Program-made: the position numbers and the translations under genes
Shown here: positions 24,690 to 35,400 of the stretch, one piece after another
How the letters are laid out: the number at the start of each line of letters is the position of its first letter
Position numbering within the stretch: position 1 is the first letter of the stretch
Notes under the pieces: model-generated
Database searches by the model: none
What the model was told of the DNA's origin: nothing
Seen by the model: only the letters and a program-made list of their open reading frames with translations
Source: Sphingobacterium lactis
Lineage (GTDB): Bacteria; Bacteroidota; Bacteroidia; Sphingobacteriales; Sphingobacteriaceae
Direction of reading: 5' to 3'
NCBI RefSeq assembly: GCF_011046555.1
Contig: NZ_CP049246.1
Coordinates: forward strand, 1,364,001-1,428,000
DNA length: 64,000 nucleotides

Positions 24690-26624
24690 ATGTTAGATTC
24701 AAAAGTTCCTGCAGGCCCACTGGCCGAAAAATGGGCGAAACATAAATTTGAAATGAAGCTGGTTAACCCAGCCAACAAGCGTAAGTTTACCATTATCGTT
24801 GTTGGTACAGGATTGGCTGGAGCTTCAGCTGCTGCAGCATTGGCAGAGTTGGGTTACAATGTAAAGACCTTCTGCTACCAGGATTCTCCAAGACGTGCAC
24901 ACTCTATTGCGGCACAAGGGGGTATCAATGCGGCGAAAGATTACCAGAATGACGGTGACTCTGTATTCCGTCTATTCTACGATACGATCAAAGGTGGTGA
25001 CTACCGTGCGCGTGAGGCAAACGTATACCGTTTAGCTGAAGTCTCGGTAAACATCATTGACCAATGTGTGGCGCAAGGTGTTCCTTTCGCTCGCGAATAC
25101 GGCGGTCTGTTGGATAACCGTTCATTCGGTGGTGCACAGGTATCCCGTACGTTCTATGCACGTGGTCAAACGGGACAGCAATTGCTATTGGGTGCATACT
25201 CTGCCCTAAACCGTCAGATCGAAAAAGGAAAAGTACAATCCTATACCCGTCACGAGATGTTGGATTTGGTGAAGATCGATGGTGAAGCACGTGGTATCAT
25301 TACCCGCGACTTGGTTACCGGTAAGATCGAATCCCACGAAGGTCACGCGGTATTGTTGTGTACTGGTGGATACGGAAACGTGTTTTTCTTGTCTACAAAT
25401 GCAATGGGCTGTAACGTAACGGCAGCTTGGAGAGCGCACAAACGCGGTGCTTTCTTTGCGAACCCTTGTTATACGCAGATCCACCCGACTTGTATCCCGG
25501 TAACAGGTGATCACCAGTCGAAATTGACCTTGATGTCCGAGTCGTTGCGTAACGACGGACGTGTATGGGTTCCGAAATCGGTTGAAATGGCTGAGAAACT
25601 TCGTAAAGGAGAAATCAAGCCTAAAGATATCAAAGAGGATGATCGCGATTACTTCTTGGAGCGTAAATACCCTTCATTCGGTAACTTGGTTCCTCGTGAC
25701 GTGGCTTCACGTAACGCAAAGGAAATGGTTGACGAAGGCCGCGGTGTTGGTAAATCCGGAGTTGCGGTATTCTTGGACTTCGCTGAAGCGATCCAACGTT
25801 TGGGCAAGGATGTTGTCGAAGCGAAATATGGTAACTTGTTCGATATGTACTATCAGATTACGGATGAGAACCCATATGAGCAACCAATGCGTATCTATCC
25901 TGCGGTTCACTATACTATGGGTGGTGTATGGGTTGACTACAACTTGATGACCACGGTACCAGGTTTATACTGTTTAGGTGAGGCGAACTTCTCCGATCAC
26001 GGTGCGAACCGTCTTGGTGCGTCAGCTTTGATGCAAGGTCTTTCCGACGGATACTTTGTTATTCCTTACACTGTAGGTGACTACTTAGCGAAAATCGGAA
26101 ACTTTAAACCAGTTGATAAGAACAATCCGGCGTTTGAGCAAACTCGTCAAGAGGTTGAAGCACGCGTGAACAAATTGTTGTCCCTAAAAGGTAGCAAGAC
26201 TGTTGATGATATCCATAAGAAATTAGGACACATCATGTGGGAATACTGTGGTATGGCGCGTACAGCAGAAGGTTTGACGAAAGCGAAAGGCTTAATCCAG
26301 GAGTTGCGCAAGGAATTCTGGTCCGACGTATGTGTGTTGGGTGAGAATGAAGAGCTGAATATGTCCTTGGAAAAAGCAGGTCGTGTTGCTGACTTCTTGG
26401 AGTTGGGCGAGCTGATGGTTGTTGATGCCTTGGAGCGTAATGAATCCTGTGGTGGTCACTTCCGTTTGGAATCGCAAACTGAAGAAGGCGAGGCAAAACG
26501 TGATGACGAGCACTACGCTTATGTTGCAGCTTGGGAATATAAAGGCGATGACCAACCTGAAGTCTTGCACAAAGAGGAGTTGGTATTCGAAAACGTGAAG
26601 TTAACACAAAGAAGTTATAAATAA
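24690..26624 (+). CDS. sdhA: Succinate dehydrogenase/fumarate reductase flavoprotein subunit
   Basis: 644 residues. Oxidises succinate to fumarate (or the reverse) with covalent FAD. Visible: the dinucleotide-binding motif [20 protein letters not shown] (~residues 36-55), [18 protein letters not shown] with the FAD-linked His, HPTC in the substrate region, and [13 protein letters not shown] and [13 protein letters not shown] near the active site. Codon use is strongly GC-ending and even (CGT, GGT, GAA), as expected for a highly expressed TCA-cycle enzyme. Confidence 0.96.
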   Translation: MLDSKVPAGPLAEKWAKHKFEMKLVNPANKRKFTIIVVGTGLAGASAAAALAELGYNVKTFCYQDSPRRAHSIAAQGGINAAKDYQNDGDSVFRLFYDTIKGGDYRAREANVYRLAEVSVNIIDQCVAQGVPFAREYGGLLDNRSFGGAQVSRTFYARGQTGQQLLLGAYSALNRQIEKGKVQSYTRHEMLDLVKIDGEARGIITRDLVTGKIESHEGHAVLLCTGGYGNVFFLSTNAMGCNVTAAWRAHKRGAFFANPCYTQIHPTCIPVTGDHQSKLTLMSESLRNDGRVWVPKSVEMAEKLRKGEIKPKDIKEDDRDYFLERKYPSFGNLVPRDVASRNAKEMVDEGRGVGKSGVAVFLDFAEAIQRLGKDVVEAKYGNLFDMYYQITDENPYEQPMRIYPAVHYTMGGVWVDYNLMTTVPGLYCLGEANFSDHGANRLGASALMQGLSDGYFVIPYTVGDYLAKIGNFKPVDKNNPAFEQTRQEVEARVNKLLSLKGSKTVDDIHKKLGHIMWEYCGMARTAEGLTKAKGLIQELRKEFWSDVCVLGENEELNMSLEKAGRVADFLELGELMVVDALERNESCGGHFRLESQTEEGEAKRDDEHYAYVAAWEYKGDDQPEVLHKEELVFENVKLTQRSYK

Positions 26625-26625
26625 G

Positions 26626-26647
26626 CAATAGGCTGCAAAGCCTATTG
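26626..26647 (+). other. Intercistronic hairpin with GNRA tetraloop between sdhA and sdhB
   Basis: CAATAGGCT (26626-26634), GCAA loop (26635-26638), AGCCTATTG (26639-26647): a perfect 9-bp stem closed by a GNRA-class tetraloop, beginning one base after the sdhA stop codon and ending 18 bp before the sdhB ATG. There is no T run, so it is more likely a stability or processing element than a terminator. Confidence 0.75.
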
Positions 26648-26665
26648 TTACTCAATAGTATTATT

Positions 26666-27442
26666 ATGAGTGGACATTTGAATTTAACGCTAAAGGTTTG
26701 GCGTCAAAAAAATACAAACGACAAGGGTCAATTCGTAACTCTTCAAGCGAAAGATATCGCCGATGATATGTCCTTTTTGGAAATGTTGGACGTGGTAAAT
26801 GAGGACCTTACACGTAAGGGCGAAGATCCAATCTATTTTGACCATGACTGTCGCGAAGGTATCTGTGGTATGTGTTCGTTGGTAATCAATGGACGTCCGC
26901 ATGGTCCTAAATACGGCATTACAACATGTCAATTGCACATGCGTTCTTTCCACGATGGACAAACAATCGTGATCGAACCTTGGCGCGCTGCAGCTTTTCC
27001 GGTATTGAAGGATTTGGCTGTGGACAGAACATCTTTCGATCGTATCCAGCAAGCTGGTGGTTATGTGAATATCAATACCGGTGGTGCACAGGATGCCAAC
27101 AACATCTTGATCCCTAAACGTGTTGCTGATGAGGCTTTCGAGTCGGCTACCTGTATCGGTTGTGGTGCTTGTGTTGCCGCATGTAAGAATGCTTCTGCGA
27201 TGTTGTTCGTATCGGCGAAGATCTCTCAGTTCGCTTTATTGCCACAAGGGCAAACAGAGCGTTACGAGCGTGCGCAAGCAATGGTTGACCAGATGGATGC
27301 TGAAGGATTCGGTAACTGTACCAATACAGGTGCTTGTGAAGCCGAATGTCCTAAAGGCATTAAATTAACGAATATTGCAAGAATGAACCGCGAGTACTTC
27401 ACGGCGAAATTCTTCCGTCAAGAAGACGTACACCAACACTAA
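26666..27442 (+). CDS. sdhB: Succinate dehydrogenase/fumarate reductase iron-sulfur subunit
   Basis: 258 residues. Passes electrons from the SdhA flavin to the SdhC hemes. All three clusters are visible: [2Fe-2S] ligands in [11 protein letters not shown], a [4Fe-4S] motif in [11 protein letters not shown], and the C-terminal group in [15 protein letters not shown]. The ATG at 26666 gives the family start ([13 protein letters not shown]); the seven extra codons upstream fall in the intercistronic hairpin region. Confidence 0.96.
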   Translation: MSGHLNLTLKVWRQKNTNDKGQFVTLQAKDIADDMSFLEMLDVVNEDLTRKGEDPIYFDHDCREGICGMCSLVINGRPHGPKYGITTCQLHMRSFHDGQTIVIEPWRAAAFPVLKDLAVDRTSFDRIQQAGGYVNINTGGAQDANNILIPKRVADEAFESATCIGCGACVAACKNASAMLFVSAKISQFALLPQGQTERYERAQAMVDQMDAEGFGNCTNTGACEAECPKGIKLTNIARMNREYFTAKFFRQEDVHQH

Positions 27443-27460
27443 GGGTACTTTTTCGGTATA

Positions 27461-27496
27461 AAACTCCTCGCAAAATTAGTTGCGAGGAGTTTTTTA
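27461..27496 (+). terminator. Intrinsic terminator of sdhCAB
   Basis: AAACTCCTCGCA (27461-27472) with TGCGAGGAGTTT (27481-27492), perfect 12 bp, followed by TTTTATTT, 18 bp after the sdhB stop. Confidence 0.95.
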
Positions 27497-27526
27497 TTTA
27501 TATTTACCCTCAATAATCACCAGTAA

Positions 27527-30500
27527 ATGGGTAATAAACTTAGAATCCTCCTACTAATCCTAACTGTATCCTTCTTGGCTACCGCCATTATGATCAATAA
27601 TATGATCACGGAAGATGATATGTTGGAATTGGATACCAGGACACTCTCCACCAACATTCATAAATATGAAGAAAAGGTCGATGACCTTTTCGCCGATTCT
27701 GCCTTGATGAAGGCCTTTGTGAATGTGGATGTTTATCCAACCCAAGTGCTGGAGTTTACCGAGAAAGTTGTTGCTAAGGATCGCATCTATTTCTATATCT
27801 ATAAGGATCATAAACCCATATTCTGGGGGAATAACAATTACGTTCCAGAGACGGATAGCGGTTTGCAATCCGATGTGTCCTTTATACGGGATGACAACCG
27901 TTCCTTTATCCTAAAGCGTAAGAACCTGACGGAATCCATTTCCGTTATTGCGTTGATTCCTGTCCGCACCCATTTCGGCATCAATAACGATTACCTCCAG
28001 AATATTTTCTCCAGGCGCTTGATCAAGACCAATAACTTGACGATAGCCGATTATACAGATACAGAAAACATCAAGAATATCTACAGCAAAACAGGAGCCT
28101 ATCTCTTCTCCGTGAAGCTGAATCCGGGAAAGCATGACAATATCTTTATGGATATCCAGTTTGTCTGCTGGATTTTTGCTTCCATCTGTTTCATTATCCT
28201 GGTGAACAACATCTGCTTGATGTTGGCCAAACAGGGGAGACCTTGGTTTTCAGTTTTCTTCTTCGGACTCATCTTGGTGCTTACGCGCTATGTAGATCTC
28301 AATACGAATTGGTTGGCCTCTACCTCAAGTTTAGGGCTGTTCGATCCGAAATATTATGCCTACAGCCCGGTATTGCCGAATCTTTGGGCTTTCTTTATGA
28401 CCACGCTGTTCGTCGGTTGGTTCGTTTTCTACATTCGGGCAATTCAACCTTACCTGAAGGTCCCTTTGAAAAAGCTACCCGACCAGTTGACACCTATATT
28501 TTCCCTGCTGGTTATCCTGAGTGTCTATCTGGTCAGTAACCTACTATTTTACCACCTGTCCACATTGATCACCAACAGTACATCGGTGACGTTGGACCTG
28601 ACCAACCTGCTGTCCTTTAATTCCTATAGCTGGTTCAATATTTTGATCATCTGTATCAATATGGTGATCCTGCTCTATTTTATCGATACGGTCGTGAATA
28701 CCTTAAAAGCTATTCTGCCCAATACCACCTCTTTCCTGAATATTCAGTTGATTGCCTTGGTTACTGCAATTATCCTGAACGCGATCGTTATTGGTGAGAA
28801 TACTTTTTTCAACATATTCCTCGCAGCGGTCATCATGCTTCGGGCATACAGCAAGGTGCGTGTGAATTTATCGATGTCGACCTTTATCCTGACCTTGATC
28901 TTCCTTTCCTTTATGACGACCTCTGTGTACATGCGCAGTCTGAAAGAAAAGGTAGAGCGGGAGATGAAGGTGACCCTGAACCAACTGGAATCAGAAGATG
29001 ACCTAAATGCCACAGCCCTCTTTGTTGATCTGGAGAAGAAACTGGTGAACGATGAAAACCTAAAACAGTTGTTTGCGATCAGTTTACCGACTACCAACAC
29101 CTCGATTATCACCGATTATATCAAGACGAATTACTTCAGTGGGTATTTGTCGATGTTTGAGTTCAATTCGTTCTTCTACTACAACGATCAACCATTGGGA
29201 CCTTATAATGCCAATAAGATTGATGAATACCGGGAGAAGGTAATCAATAAATCCACGAAGGTGCAGCAGACGGATCATTTCTATCGCTTGAGCAGTGATT
29301 TGGGAACGCATGAATATTTTATGCAGTTTGATATCCCGGTGAGTGACGAGAATGATGAAAATGTTGTTCAGGTTTTCATCAACCTGAAGAATCGAGCTTT
29401 TGGCACGACCTTGCCCTATCCGGAGATCCTGACTGATAACAAGGTGGAATTCATGCGCAGTTACCAGAACAATTCATCCTCCTATGCGCTTTACCGGGAC
29501 GGTATGTTGGTGACGCAGAACGGATCATTTACTTATCCAAATAAGGATGAGGTATTCGGCGGGAAGGTGCAGGAGTACACAACCATGGAAGACTACAATG
29601 GCTTCTTTAATGTGATCTATAAACCGGATGCCCATACCACTTTGGTGGTGAGTACGCCGCAGTTGAGTCTGTGGCAATCCGTCGCGGTATTCTCCTTTCT
29701 GTTCCTGTGCTTGTATATCTATTTCATGCTGTTCGATGGCATCAAGTACGTGGTCAGTACCATAACCCAGAAGGCCTTTAACCTGCGCAGCTTGCGTTAT
29801 CACTTCAAACTGATCATCAACCGGATTCAATACAGTACCCGGATCCAGACCATGATCATTGGTATCGTGATCTTTGCAATTCTCATATCGGGTTTGATTA
29901 CCTTTATATCGATCTCCGGACAATTGGAAAAATCCAAGGTGCAACAGCGCTTAAGTTATATCCTGGATGTGGTGAAGAAAATTGAAGGTAACCTGCAAGA
30001 TGCCAATACGCCTGCAGAATCGCAGATTCAAGAAATCGTTAAGCTCTTATCCGAGTCTTCTGTAACCGATTTCAATCTGTACAATAAGAATGGAAAGTTG
30101 ATCCACTCCTCGCAAAATAAGATTTATGAAATGCGTTTGGTGTCCAAGTATATCAACCCGGTAGCCTTTAACAACCTGAACGTTCTAAAGAAGTCAGAGA
30201 CCTTCTTAAAAGAGCGCATCGTTTTCTTTGAGTTTGGGTCCAGTTTTGCGACAATCAAGAACAACGATTACAGCAATATGCTGTTCCTGAATATTCCATA
30301 CTTCACCTCTCTGGAGGAGGAGAATGCGAATCAGAACTTGCTCCTGAATACCTTATTGAATATTTATACCATCATTATCCTGGGCCTAGGGTTTCTATCG
30401 ATCTTGGTAGCGAATTCGATTACCAAGCCTTTGAACTTGATTGGGAAGAAATTATCACAGACCATTTTCAGCAATAAGCCGAATGAGCCGCTTTATTGGG

Positions 30501-31297
30501 AGAAGGATGATGAGATTGGCGCCCTGGTGAAGGAATATAACTTCATGATCGTCAAGTTGGAGGAAAATGCCAAGCAGCTCATGAATGCGGAGCGTGAATA
30601 TGCTTGGCGGGAGATGGCCAGACAGGTGGCACATGAGATCAAGAATCCACTCACACCAATGAAATTGGGTATCCAGCAACTGACACGCAGTTATACGGAA
30701 AATGATCCGCGTTTTGAGGAGCGTTTTTTCAAGATTTCCAATTCGTTTATCGAACAGATCAACAGCCTTTCCCGGATTGCTACAGAATTCTCCAACTTTG
30801 CTAAGTTGCCGGATACAAATCTGGCGAAGATCAATATCATTGAGAAGATCAATAAGTCGGCAAACGTATACCATAACAACCACAACACCTACATCAAGAT
30901 CATCAATAATACTGATCAGGAAAAGGTATTTGTTTTGGGGGATAAGGATCAACTGTTGCGCAGTTTCAATAACTTGATCAAGAACTCCATTGAAGCGTCC
31001 ATTGGTCGCAAGAAACATCTGATTAGCATTCTGGTGGAATATCAAGACGTAGATCATGTCAAGATCATCGTGAAGGACAATGGTATGGGAATTCCATCGG
31101 ATGTGATTCCAAAGATCTTCCAGCCGAATTTCACGACAAAGAGTTCAGGAACAGGATTAGGCTTGGCCTTTGTAAAGAAGACTGTGGAATCCATGAAAGG
31201 TGATATTTCCTTTGTCACTTTTGAAGGCATCGGAACGACTTTTACGATTATCCTACCGCTCTATAAGGATGGTGATTTGGAAGGAGAACGAAGCTAA
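27527..31297 (+). CDS. Very large multi-pass sensor histidine kinase (NtrY-like core)
   Basis: 1256 residues. In order: N-terminal helix (~5-23); extracytoplasmic domain (~25-200); a block of about seven transmembrane helices (~205-475); a second extracytoplasmic region (~480-725); a helix (~730-752); another helix (~785-810); a sensor domain (~815-935); a helix (~945-965); a HAMP linker (~965-1020); and the kinase core with EMARQVAHEIKNPLTPMKLGIQQL (phospho-acceptor His1036), an N box (NNLIKNSIEAS), VKDNGMGIP and GTGLGLAFVKKTVE. The HExKNPLTPxxL H box is typical of NtrY-type kinases. No response regulator is adjacent. The signal is unknown. Confidence 0.9.
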   Translation: MGNKLRILLLILTVSFLATAIMINNMITEDDMLELDTRTLSTNIHKYEEKVDDLFADSALMKAFVNVDVYPTQVLEFTEKVVAKDRIYFYIYKDHKPIFWGNNNYVPETDSGLQSDVSFIRDDNRSFILKRKNLTESISVIALIPVRTHFGINNDYLQNIFSRRLIKTNNLTIADYTDTENIKNIYSKTGAYLFSVKLNPGKHDNIFMDIQFVCWIFASICFIILVNNICLMLAKQGRPWFSVFFFGLILVLTRYVDLNTNWLASTSSLGLFDPKYYAYSPVLPNLWAFFMTTLFVGWFVFYIRAIQPYLKVPLKKLPDQLTPIFSLLVILSVYLVSNLLFYHLSTLITNSTSVTLDLTNLLSFNSYSWFNILIICINMVILLYFIDTVVNTLKAILPNTTSFLNIQLIALVTAIILNAIVIGENTFFNIFLAAVIMLRAYSKVRVNLSMSTFILTLIFLSFMTTSVYMRSLKEKVEREMKVTLNQLESEDDLNATALFVDLEKKLVNDENLKQLFAISLPTTNTSIITDYIKTNYFSGYLSMFEFNSFFYYNDQPLGPYNANKIDEYREKVINKSTKVQQTDHFYRLSSDLGTHEYFMQFDIPVSDENDENVVQVFINLKNRAFGTTLPYPEILTDNKVEFMRSYQNNSSSYALYRDGMLVTQNGSFTYPNKDEVFGGKVQEYTTMEDYNGFFNVIYKPDAHTTLVVSTPQLSLWQSVAVFSFLFLCLYIYFMLFDGIKYVVSTITQKAFNLRSLRYHFKLIINRIQYSTRIQTMIIGIVIFAILISGLITFISISGQLEKSKVQQRLSYILDVVKKIEGNLQDANTPAESQIQEIVKLLSESSVTDFNLYNKNGKLIHSSQNKIYEMRLVSKYINPVAFNNLNVLKKSETFLKERIVFFEFGSSFATIKNNDYSNMLFLNIPYFTSLEEENANQNLLLNTLLNIYTIIILGLGFLSILVANSITKPLNLIGKKLSQTIFSNKPNEPLYWEKDDEIGALVKEYNFMIVKLEENAKQLMNAEREYAWREMARQVAHEIKNPLTPMKLGIQQLTRSYTENDPRFEERFFKISNSFIEQINSLSRIATEFSNFAKLPDTNLAKINIIEKINKSANVYHNNHNTYIKIINNTDQEKVFVLGDKDQLLRSFNNLIKNSIEASIGRKKHLISILVEYQDVDHVKIIVKDNGMGIPSDVIPKIFQPNFTTKSSGTGLGLAFVKKTVESMKGDISFVTFEGIGTTFTIILPLYKDGDLEGERS

Positions 31298-31321
31298 CCG
31301 CAGACGGTTTGTTGGCTACTG

Positions 31322-31750
31322 CTATTTTTCCGCTTTCGGATCGAAAGCATATACTTCGAAATTATCAATGTACAGTTTGGACTGGAGGTCATCGTACATG
31401 TAGTTTTCATACAGGTACAAGCTGCCTTCTGACACATTCAGGTATATGCTCGTGTTCTTTTTGTTGGGCAGAAAAAGCTCCGCTACAGATTTGTCCTTGT
31501 TGAAAAGAATGAAAGCAGGAAATCCTTGATTTACTTCGTTCACGGTCTTTGGTTTTAACGTGATGCCATCTTTCAGGATCGGTATGCATGCATGGTGCAT
31601 ATTGCTCCACAGGTACCCAGCTACCAGATTGCAGCCCTGGCCATCCTGCTCACTTCCATACATCTCCACCAAGATGTCCCTCTCCGAAGTGTTCAAGTTA
31701 CATGAAGACAAGAAAATGAAAACTGCTGAAAATAAAGTGAATCTTCTCAT
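31322..31750 (-). CDS. Lipoprotein, unknown
   Basis: 142 residues. A clear lipoprotein signal (MRRFTLFSAVFIFLSSCNLN, lipidated Cys17) and a soluble ~120-residue domain with three further Cys-containing stretches (GQGCNLVAGY, HHACIPIL). I recognise no family. It is convergent with the histidine kinase gene (24 bp apart) and has no partner genes on its strand. Confidence 0.65.
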   Translation of the reverse strand: MRRFTLFSAVFIFLSSCNLNTSERDILVEMYGSEQDGQGCNLVAGYLWSNMHHACIPILKDGITLKPKTVNEVNQGFPAFILFNKDKSVAELFLPNKKNTSIYLNVSEGSLYLYENYMYDDLQSKLYIDNFEVYAFDPKAEK

Positions 31751-31933
31751 GCCGTTATAAACTAATTTTTACTGATTAAGCACAAATATATAGTTAATCA
31801 CTTCGGATTTTCGCAAATATCTGAACTATAATTCCTATTTTAAGGATGTGATTGCTAGGGTGCAACAGCTTTTGACCTGAAATCGCACCGATTATATTCT
31901 TGACAGTTCCTATTTACTAGTTTTGCGTGCCTT

Positions 31934-33415
31934 ATGTTTACAAGATTGTTGGTATTAGAGTGGAAATCATTTTTCAGGTCATCAAGTTTTGGGAGTGGGC
32001 TTGCCATCAAGTTGCTCATGGGGTTCTTGGCAATATACTTCTTATTTGTCTTTTTCAGCTTAGGTCTTGGCTTGTATGCGCTTTTGGAGGAGAACTTTCC
32101 GAATGAGGAACCTTTAATGGCATTAAACCGCCATTTCCTGTATTGGTTCGTGTGTAGTTTCTTGTTTAGAATGATGCTTCAGAAACTTCCTCTGTTGAAC
32201 ATAAAGCCTTTGCTGATCCATAACATTCCCCGATCTACGATCGTGCATTATACGCTGGCCAAAACGCTGTATGCCTTTTTTAACCTTTTGTTGGTGGTAT
32301 GCCTGATCCCATTTACCATAGTGGTTCATCATTCCACTGGCATGAGTTATGGGCAATTGCTGCCTTGGCTGTTAGCGATACTGTTTACGGAATATGCCCT
32401 GAACTTTACCAACCTCCTGGTCCAAAATAAATCGGATGATGGCATCAAAAAATTATTGCCTATTCTGGTTTTTGGTCTCATCTGTTATGCATTGGATTAT
32501 TTTAAAATATTCTCCTTTGCTTCATATTTCGGTGCCTGCTATGATGTGGTGCTGGAAAACCCGGTATTGCTTGTTGTTCCGGTGATTTTAGCTGTTCTGT
32601 GCTACTATCTTCTATTCAAGGATATTCGAAACAGGTTTTATCTGGATTCTTTTATAAAGACCAAGAATATGGCTGAAAAGGATGTTGACCTCAGTTGGAC
32701 CGATCGCTTTGGCGGTATCTCTCCATTTTTACAGCTGGATTTGCGCTTGATCTGGCGGAATAAACGTCCCAGACACGCTACGGTCATAGGAATAATCTTT
32801 TTAGCGTACGGCCTGATGTTCTACACCGACAATAAGTATGCTGATAGTTCAATGTATGTATTTGCAGGTATTTTTATGACTGGTATATTTCTGATGAACT
32901 TCGGACAGTTCATACCCTCTTGGGACAGCAGCTATTATCCCATGTTGATGACGCAAGATATATCCTTTAAACAATACCTTGAGTCGAAGGTCATACTGAT
33001 GTACATATCCGTTGCTATTCTGTTTGTGCTCAGCACGCCCTATATCTACTATGGTTGGAACATCGTGGAGACCAATTTAGCATGTGCCGTCTACAATATC
33101 GGGATCAATGTACCGGTCATTCTCTATTTTGGCACAAAGAATAGGAAACGTATCGATCTGGATAATGGGAATTGGTTTAATTCGCAGGGGATAGGTGCAG
33201 CACAATGGTTGGTCGGATTTCCACTCCTGGTTCCGCCTATCATATTTTGGGCAATTCCCAAGGTTATTTGGAATCTACATGTGGCGAATGCCATATTAAT
33301 GCTAATTGGTATTGTCGGGCTAATCTTTCGAAGTCGCATTTTATCGTGGATCAGTGAAAAATACGCCAACAAAAAATATAAGATGCTGACGGGTTTTAAA
33401 GAAGTAAATAATTAA
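31934..33415 (+). CDS. DUF5687-type membrane protein (putative ABC exporter permease)
   Basis: 493 residues with about ten to twelve transmembrane helices. The N-terminus MFTRLLVLEWKSFFRSSSFGSGLAIKLLMGF and the cytoplasmic LQLDLRLIWRNKRPRH segment match DUF5687 proteins of Bacteroidota. These occur next to an ABC ATPase, as here (33434, 18 bp downstream), and are likely its permease. A TAGTTTTG (31918-31925) resembles the Bacteroidota -7 box but would leave almost no 5' leader. The cargo is unknown. Confidence 0.85.
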   Translation: MFTRLLVLEWKSFFRSSSFGSGLAIKLLMGFLAIYFLFVFFSLGLGLYALLEENFPNEEPLMALNRHFLYWFVCSFLFRMMLQKLPLLNIKPLLIHNIPRSTIVHYTLAKTLYAFFNLLLVVCLIPFTIVVHHSTGMSYGQLLPWLLAILFTEYALNFTNLLVQNKSDDGIKKLLPILVFGLICYALDYFKIFSFASYFGACYDVVLENPVLLVVPVILAVLCYYLLFKDIRNRFYLDSFIKTKNMAEKDVDLSWTDRFGGISPFLQLDLRLIWRNKRPRHATVIGIIFLAYGLMFYTDNKYADSSMYVFAGIFMTGIFLMNFGQFIPSWDSSYYPMLMTQDISFKQYLESKVILMYISVAILFVLSTPYIYYGWNIVETNLACAVYNIGINVPVILYFGTKNRKRIDLDNGNWFNSQGIGAAQWLVGFPLLVPPIIFWAIPKVIWNLHVANAILMLIGIVGLIFRSRILSWISEKYANKKYKMLTGFKEVNN

Positions 33416-33433
33416 CATATTGGATAGCAGAAC

Positions 33434-34132
33434 ATGATCGAGATAAAGAATCTAGTCAAAAGTTATAACCAAGTGAAAGTCTTGGATATTCCGCATTTGA
33501 AAATTAGTAAGGGGGAAAGCATAGGTCTTGTCGGGAATAACGGGGCAGGAAAGACTACCTTATTCAGCCTGATGCTCGACCTTATACTACCAGACCAGGG
33601 AGCAATTTACCTGAAGGATATTTTGGTCATGGGGCATGATGAATGGAAGGGCTTCACGAGTTCATTTTTAGATGACAGTTTTTTAATTGGATACCTGAAA
33701 CCGGAGGAATACTTTTATTTCCTAGGCGAACTCCGCGGGTTGAACAAGCAGGATGTGGATGTGACTTTGGCCAAATATGAAGATTTCTTTAATGGTGAAG
33801 TAATCGGTAAGCGTGCCTATATCCGGGACTTATCCAAAGGAAACCAGAAGAAAGTAGGTATCATCGGTGCTCTGATCGGCAATCCGGAGCTGATCATCTT
33901 GGATGAACCCTTTGCCAATCTGGATCCCAGTACGCAATTCCGGTTGCGTGGTCTGATCAATGCATTGCGGGCGGAAAGGGAAGTAACTCTGTTGATCTCC
34001 AGTCACGATCTGTCGCATACGGTGGAGATTTCGGACAGGATTATTGCCCTGGACAAAGGGGAAATCATTAAGGATATCGAGAAAAATGAGGAAACGCTTG
34101 TTGAATTGAATGCGTATTTCCAGCAAGATTAG
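33434..34132 (+). CDS. ABC transporter ATP-binding protein
   Basis: 232 residues. Walker A GNNGAGKTTLFS, a Q-loop region (TSSFLDDSFL), signature LSKGNQKKVGII, Walker B LIILDEPFANLDP and switch His in SSHDLSHTVE. The signature is the LSKGN form often seen in ABC-2-type exporters. It works with the DUF5687 membrane protein just upstream (18-bp gap); two ATPase copies and two permeases would make the transporter. Confidence 0.93.
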   Translation: MIEIKNLVKSYNQVKVLDIPHLKISKGESIGLVGNNGAGKTTLFSLMLDLILPDQGAIYLKDILVMGHDEWKGFTSSFLDDSFLIGYLKPEEYFYFLGELRGLNKQDVDVTLAKYEDFFNGEVIGKRAYIRDLSKGNQKKVGIIGALIGNPELIILDEPFANLDPSTQFRLRGLINALRAEREVTLLISSHDLSHTVEISDRIIALDKGEIIKDIEKNEETLVELNAYFQQD

Positions 34133-34156
34133 GTAATTATCGAATGCTTTAAGAAC

Positions 34157-34183
34157 TAAAAAAGGCAACTCGTACGAGTTGCC
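34157..34183 (-). terminator. Palindromic terminator of recA (possibly bidirectional)
   Basis: A 20-bp perfect palindrome GGCAACTCGT/ACGAGTTGCC (34164-34183). The A run 34157-34163 gives seven T after the stem on the minus strand, 25 bp after the recA stop. It may also stop the convergent ABC transcript. Confidence 0.85.
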
Positions 34184-34207
34184 CTTATCAGATAGATATG
34201 TCGATTT

Positions 34208-35233
34208 CTATTCTTCTTCTTTGATAGCAGCTTGATCCAAATCCTGACCTGTTACTTCTGCTCTGATCTTGGTTTCCAATTCGTCCATTAAGTCCGGATT
34301 ATCCAACAAGAGTGCTTTTACGGCATCACGACCCTGACCGAGTTTGGTGTCTCCGTAGCTGAACCAAGATCCGGATTTCTTAACAATCCCGTACTCAACC
34401 CCTAGGTCAATGATTTCACCTACTTTGGAAATACCTTCACCAAACATAATGTCAAATTCAGCGATGCGGAATGGAGGAGCTACTTTGTTCTTCACGATTT
34501 TCACTTTTACGCGGTTACCAGATACCTCGTCTGAGTCTTTGATCTGGGAGGTACGGCGGATATCCAAACGTACGGAAGCATAGAATTTCAGCGCATTACC
34601 ACCGGTTGTTGTTTCTGGATTACCGAACATCACCCCAATTTTCTCGCGCAATTGGTTGATGAAGATACAACAACAGTTTGTTTTTGCGATGGTACCTGTC
34701 AATTTACGCAAGGCCTGGGACATTAAGCGCGCCTGAAGACCCATTTTGGATTCACCCATTTCGCCTTCGATCTCGCCTTTAGGCACCAATGCAGCCACCG
34801 AGTCGATCACGATGACATCAATCGCACCGGAGCGAATCAAGTTGTCGGCAATCTCAAGAGCTTGCTCACCGTTGTCCGGTTGGGAGATCAGTAGGTTCTC
34901 CACATCTACGCCTAATTTCTGGGCATAATATTTATCAAAGGCATGCTCCGCATCGATAATGGCAGCAATACCACCTTTTTTCTGAGCTTCAGCAACGATA
35001 TGCGTCGCTAAGGTTGTTTTACCTGAGGATTCAGGACCATAAATCTCAATAATACGGCCTTTAGGCACCCCGCCAATTCCCAACGCAATATCCAAACCCA
35101 ATGAACCCGTAGAAATCGCTTCGATAGGTTCAACAGCTGAATCACCTAGCTTCATGATGGTTCCTTTACCGTAGCTCTTTTCTAATTTATCTAAAGTAAG
35201 CTGTAACGCTTTTAATTTGTCTGAGTTGCTCAT
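34208..35233 (-). CDS. recA: Recombinase RecA
   Basis: 341 residues. RecA forms filaments on single-stranded DNA, drives strand exchange and, where an SOS system exists, triggers LexA cleavage. Walker [14 protein letters not shown], Walker [15 protein letters not shown], the L1/L2 region ([49 protein letters not shown]) and an acidic tail (QAAIKEEE) are all present. No LexA-type box was identified in the upstream 167 bp. Downstream on the same strand is the terminator; nth lies upstream with its own start region. Confidence 0.98.
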   Translation of the reverse strand: MSNSDKLKALQLTLDKLEKSYGKGTIMKLGDSAVEPIEAISTGSLGLDIALGIGGVPKGRIIEIYGPESSGKTTLATHIVAEAQKKGGIAAIIDAEHAFDKYYAQKLGVDVENLLISQPDNGEQALEIADNLIRSGAIDVIVIDSVAALVPKGEIEGEMGESKMGLQARLMSQALRKLTGTIAKTNCCCIFINQLREKIGVMFGNPETTTGGNALKFYASVRLDIRRTSQIKDSDEVSGNRVKVKIVKNKVAPPFRIAEFDIMFGEGISKVGEIIDLGVEYGIVKKSGSWFSYGDTKLGQGRDAVKALLLDNPDLMDELETKIRAEVTGQDLDQAAIKEEE

Positions 35234-35400
35234 ATTTTTAGTATAATGTTGTCAAAAATAAATTATATAATTCAAGTATGCAAATATAATGCTAAAAAAA
35301 TTAGTTTTATATTTTAACTTCTTTAAAATTAATGGTTTTCGGTTTAGATTTTATTTTCCTGTGTTATTTAATCGTTATTTTTTTCCACGAGTTTGGCCTT

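Noticed and set aside
30455..31057. A 200-codon minus strand frame
   Set aside because: Antisense to the kinase core of the histidine kinase gene, which carries all expected motifs in the other frame.
31918..31925. TAGTTTTG as a promoter for the DUF5687 gene
   Set aside because: It matches the -7 consensus, but the start site would fall within a few bases of the ATG and no -33 element is well placed.
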